Assembly (NCBI GenBank): GCA_910585855.1
Contig: CAJUGZ010000124.1
Coordinates: 1-12,103, forward strand
From: an uncultured Lachnospiraceae bacterium
GTDB taxonomy: Bacteria; Bacillota_A; Clostridia; Lachnospirales; Lachnospiraceae
DNA: 12,103 nucleotides
Direction: 5' to 3'
Under the pieces are notes generated by a model. The model had not been told where the DNA came from. It was given only the letters and a program-made list of their open reading frames with translations, and made no database searches. Made by a program: the position numbers and the translations under genes. Numbering within the stretch: the stretch's first letter is position 1; each line of letters starts with the position of its first letter. Shown here piece by piece: positions 7,543 through 12,103 of this stretch.

Positions 7543-7728
7543 GTGAAAAAGTCGATTTCAATTAGTATAAGAGTAAGTGAAGAAGAATTAGAGAAATTTA
7601 AGCAGGCGGCTCGGTTGGAAGCATATGCTTCCTATAGTGAATTTGTAAGAAGGACAGCGTTAATTGAGGCAGCTAGAATAATAAAGGAAGCTGGCGAAGA
7701 AAGAGAGGATACCAATGAATATAATTAG
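7543..7728 (+). CDS. Small ribbon-helix-helix DNA-binding protein
   Basis: The 61-residue protein has the RHH pattern: a beta strand ISISIRVS (5-12), helix 1 EEELEKFKQAARLEA (13-27), a turn, and helix 2 starting YSEFVRRTALIEAAR (31-45). It resembles DUF1778/CopG-type antitoxins and repressors, which dimerise and bind short palindromes through the strand. The GTG at 7543 is chosen because AAGGAG (7529-7534) lies 8 nt upstream and the strand begins right after it; no in-frame ATG is nearby. Its end overlaps the restriction-modification gene by 14 bp (7715-7728), so the two are probably translationally coupled. No toxin gene accompanies it, which favours a role as autoregulator or controller of the restriction enzyme over a toxin-antitoxin role. 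That role is inferred; classical type II controllers are helix-turn-helix proteins. Confidence 0.82.
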   Translation: MKKSISISIRVSEEELEKFKQAARLEAYASYSEFVRRTALIEAARIIKEAGEEREDTNEYN

Positions 7729-9733
7729 TCTGTTTAGTGGATGTGGCGGACTTGATTTGGGATTCGAGAGGGCGGGATTTCATATTCCAGTTGCTAATGA
7801 ATTTGATAAGACTATTTGGGCTACATTTAAGGCGAATCATCCTAATGTACATTTGATAGAAGGGGATATAAGACAGGTAACGAAAGAAGATATAGAACAG
7901 TTTATAGATGGAGAAGTGGATGGAATTATTGGAGGTCCTCCATGTCAGTCTTGGTCTGAGGCAGGTTCATTGAAAGGAATTAAGGATGCTAGAGGGCAGT
8001 TGTTTTTTGAATATATTAGAATTCTTAAGGAGTTTCAGCCAAAGTTTTTTCTTGCAGAAAATGTGAGTGGGATGTTGGCAAATAGACATTCAGAGGCAGT
8101 TCAGAATATTCTTAATTTGTTTTATGATGCAGGATATGATGTATCTTTTACACTTGTTAATGCGAAAGATTATGGTGTGGCGGAGGAAAGGAAGAGAGTA
8201 TTTTACATTGGATTTAGAAAGGATTTGAAGATTGATTTTGGATTTCCTAAAGGTTCTACAAAAGAGAATGATAAGAAACTTACACTTAGAGATGTCATAT
8301 GGGATTTACAGGATACGGCAGTTCCTTCTGGAGATAGGAATCATCATAATCCAGAAGCAATAAACAATAATGAGTATTTTACAGGAGCATATTCCCCTAT
8401 TTTTATGAGTCGTAATAGAGTAAAATCATGGGATGAACAGGCGTTTACAGTTCAGGCATCAGGAAGGCAGTGTCAGTTGCATCCACAAGCTCCTAAAATG
8501 GTTAAAGTAGGGCAAAATGATTGCAGATTTGTGGAGGGAAAAGAAAATCTGTACCGTCGGATGACAATAAGAGAAGTTGCAAGAATACAAGGTTTTCCAG
8601 ATGATTTTAAATTTATCTACGAAGATACGAATACAGCATATAAAATGATTGGAAATGCTGTTCCGGTTAATCTTGCATATGAAATTGCTGCAGCAATAAA
8701 GAAATATTTAGAAGGTAATGGATTAGAGGTAGAAGTAGACAATGAGGCTATAGATGCAAGAGAGGTTAATGAGAAAAAAGTGAGTACTAAGAGTAATAAT
8801 CAGGGAAGAGCGTATGAATATGCTTGGATAAAAACATTGTATAAGACACTACATGAGATAAGAAATACTAGAATTGTGGATAATTCGAGTCTGCATACCA
8901 ACAAAAGAGCATGGAAACTTATGGATGAGGAAATGCAGGAAACATTTATTATATCGGCAGAGGCAGCAGTTGATGCTGTACTTGAAATGGAACCAAAACT
9001 ATCAGAAAATGATGATGATGAATTAACATTGGAACTTCAAAAAGATGATGCAGGAGTGAAGGGTGATGTCAGAGATATTGTGATACGCAGAGATGATATC
9101 AAATGGGAGATTGGACTGAGTATAAAACATAATCATGATGCAGTGAAGCACAGCAGACTAAGTCATAAATTGGATTTTGGAAAAGAATGGTTTGATATGC
9201 CATGCAGTGAGAAGTATTGGGGTGCGGTAAGTCCAATATTTGATATGCTTAAAGCTGAAAAAGAAAATGGAACAAGGTGGTCAGAAATTGCTAATAAGGA
9301 TGAGAAAGTGTATGTACCATTGCTTCAAGCATTTATGGATGAAGTAAATAGAGCGTACAAAGAAGATAAGAATATGCCACGAAAAATGATTGAATATCTT
9401 ATTGGAATAGAAGATTATTATAAGATTGTTAGTCGTGACAGTAAATGTCTTACATTAATTTATACATTTAATATGCATGATACCTTAAATAAGTCTAGTA
9501 AAAATAAGATTTCGGCTATTACAGTGCCTGTTGTAGAATTGCCGACAAGACTTATTGCAATTGAGTTTAAACCAGATAGCAGCAATACAGTAGAAATGTT
9601 TTTAGATAATGGATGGCAGCTTAGTTTCAGAATTCATAATGCAAGTACTAAGGTAGAACCAAGTTTGAAGTTTGATATACAGTTTATTGGTATGCCAATA
9701 TCTGTTTTAAGTATTGAATGTAAATGGAATTAA
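7715..9733 (+). CDS. Fused HaeIII-like cytosine-5 methyltransferase and HaeIII-like restriction endonuclease
   Basis: Residues 1-333 are a complete C5-cytosine methyltransferase very close to M.HaeIII: SAM motif LFSGCGGLDLGF (6-17), catalytic GGPPCQSW with Cys77 (73-80), ENV (115-117), RKRVFYIGFRK (159-169), a target-recognition region SRNRVKSWDEQAFTVQASGR (232-251), TIREVARIQGFPDDF (284-298) and GNAVPVNLAYE (313-323). After a charged linker (334-355), residues 356-672 match the R.HaeIII endonuclease family: SNNQGRAYEYAW (360-371), GDVRDI (450-455), EIGLSIKHNH (465-474), RLSHKLDFGKEW (481-492), PTRLIAIEFKP (610-620) and SFRIHNAST (637-645). Asp451/454, Glu465 and Lys471 are candidate nuclease residues. 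The lengths match the two separate HaeIII proteins, so both halves look intact. The predicted target is GGCC, by recall of the family. One polypeptide would both modify and cut. It is co-transcribed with the RHH gene. Confidence 0.93.
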   Translation: MNIISLFSGCGGLDLGFERAGFHIPVANEFDKTIWATFKANHPNVHLIEGDIRQVTKEDIEQFIDGEVDGIIGGPPCQSWSEAGSLKGIKDARGQLFFEYIRILKEFQPKFFLAENVSGMLANRHSEAVQNILNLFYDAGYDVSFTLVNAKDYGVAEERKRVFYIGFRKDLKIDFGFPKGSTKENDKKLTLRDVIWDLQDTAVPSGDRNHHNPEAINNNEYFTGAYSPIFMSRNRVKSWDEQAFTVQASGRQCQLHPQAPKMVKVGQNDCRFVEGKENLYRRMTIREVARIQGFPDDFKFIYEDTNTAYKMIGNAVPVNLAYEIAAAIKKYLEGNGLEVEVDNEAIDAREVNEKKVSTKSNNQGRAYEYAWIKTLYKTLHEIRNTRIVDNSSLHTNKRAWKLMDEEMQETFIISAEAAVDAVLEMEPKLSENDDDELTLELQKDDAGVKGDVRDIVIRRDDIKWEIGLSIKHNHDAVKHSRLSHKLDFGKEWFDMPCSEKYWGAVSPIFDMLKAEKENGTRWSEIANKDEKVYVPLLQAFMDEVNRAYKEDKNMPRKMIEYLIGIEDYYKIVSRDSKCLTLIYTFNMHDTLNKSSKNKISAITVPVVELPTRLIAIEFKPDSSNTVEMFLDNGWQLSFRIHNASTKVEPSLKFDIQFIGMPISVLSIECKWN

Positions 9734-9761
9734 AAAAAGATTTTTTTTGAGGGGAGAGAGG

Positions 9762-9811
9762 ACGCCCAAATCCGAAGGAAGGTCTGTTTCGGATTTGAGC
9801 GTTTTTCTTTT
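9762..9811 (+). terminator. intrinsic terminator of the restriction-modification operon
   Basis: A 15-bp stem with one mismatch (9762-9776, ACGCCCAAATCCGAA, with 9788-9802, TTCGGATTTGAGCGT) and an 11-nt loop is followed by TTTTTCTTTT. It is oriented for the plus strand; no T-run follows on the minus strand. The loop GGAAGGTCTGT resembles GGAAGGTCTAT in the inverted repeat at 2796-2936. Confidence 0.85.
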
Positions 9812-9835
9812 AGTTTAGAAAATTTTACGGAAAAT

Positions 9836-10456
9836 CTATTGAACAGAAAGGTTTTCTCCTACAAGTCCAATAAATGCCTGTCCTTCCAATCCAGAGTCCT
9901 TATGGGCAATCAGCCATTTATTTTTAGCAGTAAGGAGTTTATCTTCACCTTCTGTTTTATGAGGAGCAGTTAATTCTAAATTAGTATCCTTTGGAAGTAC
10001 TACTACACAGCGAAATCCGTCCTTATCTGCATTGCATGGTGCATAATGCAGTGTAGTAGCATAGATTTCTACAGCAGTATTAGCAGGCAAAAGAAAGGCT
10101 TCCATTTTAGAAGTATCATATGTAAACTCTTCTGTAATATCCTGCTGGCTGCCAAGCAATAAGATTAAGTCCTTTTGCGCTATATTGATTTCAGAGGAGC
10201 GGTGATATTCTACTGCATTTAATAAATAATTATTTCCGTTGCAGTATCCAATTTGAATCGGTAATTCGCCGTAAACTTCATTTTGAAACTGCTGATAGAT
10301 TGGAAGTGCTTCTAAACTGCTGTCAGAAGGAATATAGATGACATCGTTTGGAAGTGGTGTTTGTTCCATTGCAGTTAATAGATCTTTTGTATCTAAATTT
10401 TTTAAAACACGTCCGTATTTACGGAATTTGTGGTCGGTGATTGGATAAATATTCAT
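9836..10456 (-). CDS. DUF4867-like protein, possibly cupin-fold
   Basis: The 206-residue soluble protein has no signal peptide or membrane segment. It resembles the DUF4867 family found in Clostridia; this assignment is from memory of the family. The stretch EAFLLPANTAVEIYATTLHYAPC (about 119-141), followed by FRCVVVLPKDTN, has the look of a cupin-like barrel with possible ligand residues (Glu, His, Cys), similar in style to ureidoglycolate lyase-type or sugar-isomerase cupins. The start follows GGAGG 8 nt upstream on the minus strand. It lies only 26 bp downstream of the fructokinase-like gene on the same strand, so the two are probably one operon and it may act on a sugar or sugar phosphate. 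No function is proven. Confidence 0.8.
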   Translation of the reverse strand: MNIYPITDHKFRKYGRVLKNLDTKDLLTAMEQTPLPNDVIYIPSDSSLEALPIYQQFQNEVYGELPIQIGYCNGNNYLLNAVEYHRSSEINIAQKDLILLLGSQQDITEEFTYDTSKMEAFLLPANTAVEIYATTLHYAPCNADKDGFRCVVVLPKDTNLELTAPHKTEGEDKLLTAKNKWLIAHKDSGLEGQAFIGLVGENLSVQ

Positions 10457-10482
10457 AATGAAACCTCCATATATAGTCTAAT

Positions 10483-11439
10483 TTATTTTTCGATAAACTG
10501 CAGTACAGCTTCTTTTTTTGGATAGGAATCAATCGCACCGTTTTTTTGTACACTAAGGGCACAGAAGCCGTTTGAAAACCGGAGATAGTTTTGAAGTTCT
10601 TCTGCACTAAGATCTTCGATTTCTTTTCCGCTTGCACATAATTGATAAAGGAAAGAACCGATAAATCCATCCCCTGCACCAGTAGTATCAACAGCCGAAA
10701 CTTTGAAACCGTCGGCATGACAGGAAACGTTTCTGGTATATGCCTGCGCACCGCTGCTGCCTGTTGTATAGATAATAAGGCGGCTGTGAGAAAGCAGAGA
10801 ATCTTTTACCTTTTCGATATCGTTTTCTCCTGTGATAAAAGTAAGTTCTTCATCTGATATTTTAAGAATATCGGCATATGGAAGAAATTCCAGTACGGCA
10901 TCCTTTAATTCCTGCGGGCTGTTCCAGAGAGCAAAGCGAAGGTTAGGATCAAAGCTAATCAGTGCTCCTTGTTCTTTGGCATAGAGAATGGCTTTTTTAT
11001 GTGCTTCTTTCATTGGAAAATTTCCAAGAGAAACAGAGCAGAAGTGCAGGATACCGCAGTCCTGAAACCAATCTTTTTGAATTTCTTCTTCTGAAAGCAG
11101 CATATCTGCTCCGGGATTGCGGTAGAATGAAAATTCTCTGTTCCCGTCAGAACCCAATGAAACAAAAGCAAGGGAAGTATTGGCTTTGTCTGTGCGCAAT
11201 ACATGGCTGCAGCCGATTTTATGAGAGCGAAAATCGTCTAAGATTTTATCTCCAAAAGGATCGTTTCCTAGTTGAGTAATCATTTCTGAAGTTCCCCCTA
11301 AGCAAGTAAATGCACCACATACATTGGCAGGTGCGCCTCCTGTTTTTGGAGAGAAACTTTCTACTTCTTTGATTTTTTTTCCAAACTGGGACGGAGCAAA
11401 ATCAATTAATGCTTCGCCAATTGCAATTAATTTTTTCAT
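10483..11439 (-). CDS. scrK: PfkB-family sugar kinase, probably fructokinase
   Basis: The 318-residue kinase phosphorylates a sugar with ATP in the cytoplasm and most resembles bacterial fructokinases (fructose to fructose 6-phosphate). It starts with MKKLIAIGEALIDF, and has GGAPANV (34-40) with the following glycine-rich sugar-binding region, FDPNLR (163-168), and the PfkB signature DTTGAGDGF (251-259) whose Asp257 is the catalytic base. KISDEEL (193-199) is also typical of fructokinases. The chain is full length. A purine-rich ribosome binding site (AGGAAAGG) precedes the start on the minus strand. It is the first gene of a two-gene operon with the DUF4867-like protein. No sucrose hydrolase, PTS or LacI regulator is in the window, so the substrate (fructose versus another ketose or 2-keto-3-deoxygluconate) is inferred from sequence resemblance. 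Confidence 0.9.
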   Translation of the reverse strand: MKKLIAIGEALIDFAPSQFGKKIKEVESFSPKTGGAPANVCGAFTCLGGTSEMITQLGNDPFGDKILDDFRSHKIGCSHVLRTDKANTSLAFVSLGSDGNREFSFYRNPGADMLLSEEEIQKDWFQDCGILHFCSVSLGNFPMKEAHKKAILYAKEQGALISFDPNLRFALWNSPQELKDAVLEFLPYADILKISDEELTFITGENDIEKVKDSLLSHSRLIIYTTGSSGAQAYTRNVSCHADGFKVSAVDTTGAGDGFIGSFLYQLCASGKEIEDLSAEELQNYLRFSNGFCALSVQKNGAIDSYPKKEAVLQFIEK

Positions 11440-11499
11440 ATAGATAATTTCCTTTCCTGATGATAAATGATAGTATAAAAATATAAGGTATACTCTGGA

Positions 11500-11535
11500 G
11501 TCATTGTATCATAGAGCAAAAGGAATTTCTAGATT
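11500..11535 (-). promoter_or_regulatory. candidate promoter of the sugar-kinase operon
   Basis: On the minus strand an extended -10, TGATACAAT, lies about 70 bp before the kinase start, with only a weak -35 (TAGAAA) 17 bp upstream. Between it and the start codon an imperfect symmetric pair AGTAT/ATACT could be an operator. Both are tentative. Confidence 0.4.
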
Positions 11536-11587
11536 TTTATAAAAATTTTCTTTCATTAGAATTTTAGAGAAAGGGGACTCTTTCACC

Positions 11588-11931
11588 GGACGCAAGAGGC
11601 GGTTTGCTCCTTTCCTTTGCCTGCTCCGCTCCGAACGGTAAGAACGTCTAGGGCTTCTGTATCTAGACACATCCAACCGGACGAACCGGGGTGCAATTCG
11701 CCCGTATCACAGGTAAAACGTAGTTGGTGTAAGGAAAGATTTTCTCAGCCACAAAACTGCCGCTTCCCTGATATACGGGCTAAACACACCCCTTTTTTTG
11801 CATACCCTGCATGGAAGCAGGATATGCAAAAAATTCTAGGTGTTTCCACAGAAGCCAGACGTTCTAACCGTTCTCCGAAGTCGCTGGCAAAGGAAAGGAA
11901 CAAACCGCCTCTCGCTGTTGGTTGGATAACG
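11588..11931 (+). repeat. Complete structured repeat element, copy C (about 344 bp)
   Basis: It has the same layout and nearly the same length as the copy at 7032-7376. GGACGC (11588-11593) starts it. The outer arms 11595-11621 and 11886-11912 pair at 26 of 27 positions, though their sequence (AGAGGCGGTTTG...) is unrelated to the arms of copy A. The second stem pairs 11633-11659 with 11849-11873. The core starts with the identical CATCCAACCGGAC (11670-11682). GGGGTG (near 11689-11694) pairs with CACCCC (near 11787-11792), a C-to-T and G-to-A exchange relative to copy A. The hairpin at 11800-11827 is identical to copy A. The right-end motif is diverged (CTGTTGGTTGG). Apparent reading frames through it are not credible genes. 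Confidence 0.85.
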
Positions 11932-11964
11932 TCAGAAATTGTGCTTGTTTTTTTGTTTTTTGTT

Positions 11965-12103
11965 CCGGGTCAAGAAACAGCCAGATTCGAAAATGGTGAA
12001 CCGCCTGCAGTGACTTTGGAGAAAAGTTAGAAGTTCTGACTTCTGCTGAACAATCTAAGATTTTTTTCACATACTGCTTCTATGCAGTGTGTGAAAAAAA
12101 AGG
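11965..12103 (-). repeat. Structured repeat element, copy D, minus strand, cut by the window end
   Basis: Read on the minus strand, this is the right half of the element: apical hairpin CACACACTGC/GCAGTATGTG (12068-12093) flanked by T and A runs, the AGAAGTCAGAACTTCT stem segment, CAAAGTCACTGCAGG, the 26-nt arm at 11983-12008, and the end motif GGCTGTTTCTTGACCCGG (11965-11982). It faces copy C tail to tail, 33 bp apart. Its left arm and most of its core lie beyond the window. Confidence 0.8.

Noticed and set aside
10642..10857. Plus-strand frames opposite the sugar-kinase gene
   Set aside because: They are antisense shadows of a well-conserved coding region and have no family features.
11617..12030. 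Open frame of about 137 residues through the right-hand repeats
   Set aside because: It runs across copy C, the gap and into copy D, has no ribosome binding site and a low-complexity translation; the DNA is explained by the inverted-repeat structure.

Overview
The window looks like a chromosomal segment of a low-GC Gram-positive anaerobe of the Clostridia, most likely a gut Lachnospiraceae. This is inferred from AT-rich DNA, strong AGGAGG-type ribosome binding sites, TGnTATAAT extended -10 promoters and the gene families present; no marker gene fixes the taxon.

Layout from left to right: the tail of a structured repeat (1-58); glf, UDP-galactopyranose mutase (206-1303); a secreted or membrane-anchored protein with four PepSY domains (1463-2770); a perfect 24-bp inverted repeat between convergent genes (2796-2936); argH on the minus strand (2988-4364); a divergent intergenic region with two back-to-back promoters; a beta-propeller lactonase-family protein (4616-5668) with a terminator; an RlmI-type 23S rRNA cytosine methyltransferase (5793-7007); a complete copy of the structured repeat (7032-7376); a promoter with a symmetric operator-like site; a 61-residue ribbon-helix-helix (RHH) protein (7543-7728); an overlapping gene encoding a HaeIII-type methyltransferase joined to a HaeIII-type endonuclease in one 672-residue chain (7715-9733); a terminator; a minus-strand operon of a fructokinase-like PfkB kinase and a DUF4867-like protein (11439-9836); and two further repeat copies in inverted orientation (11588-11931 and 11965 to the window end).

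Most of the window is housekeeping: arginine synthesis, rRNA modification, sugar phosphorylation and cell-surface sugar supply. The accessory part is the two-gene restriction-modification module, which has its own promoter and terminator and sits directly downstream of a repeat copy. The RHH protein is a plausible transcriptional controller of the fused enzyme. GGCC, the predicted target, was found only once in 12.1 kb by eye.

The second notable item is an undescribed-looking repeat family of about 345 bp. Each full copy has long inverted arms around a conserved core. The arms and an apical hairpin change between copies while pairing is kept, so the folded RNA or single-stranded DNA appears to be what is conserved.
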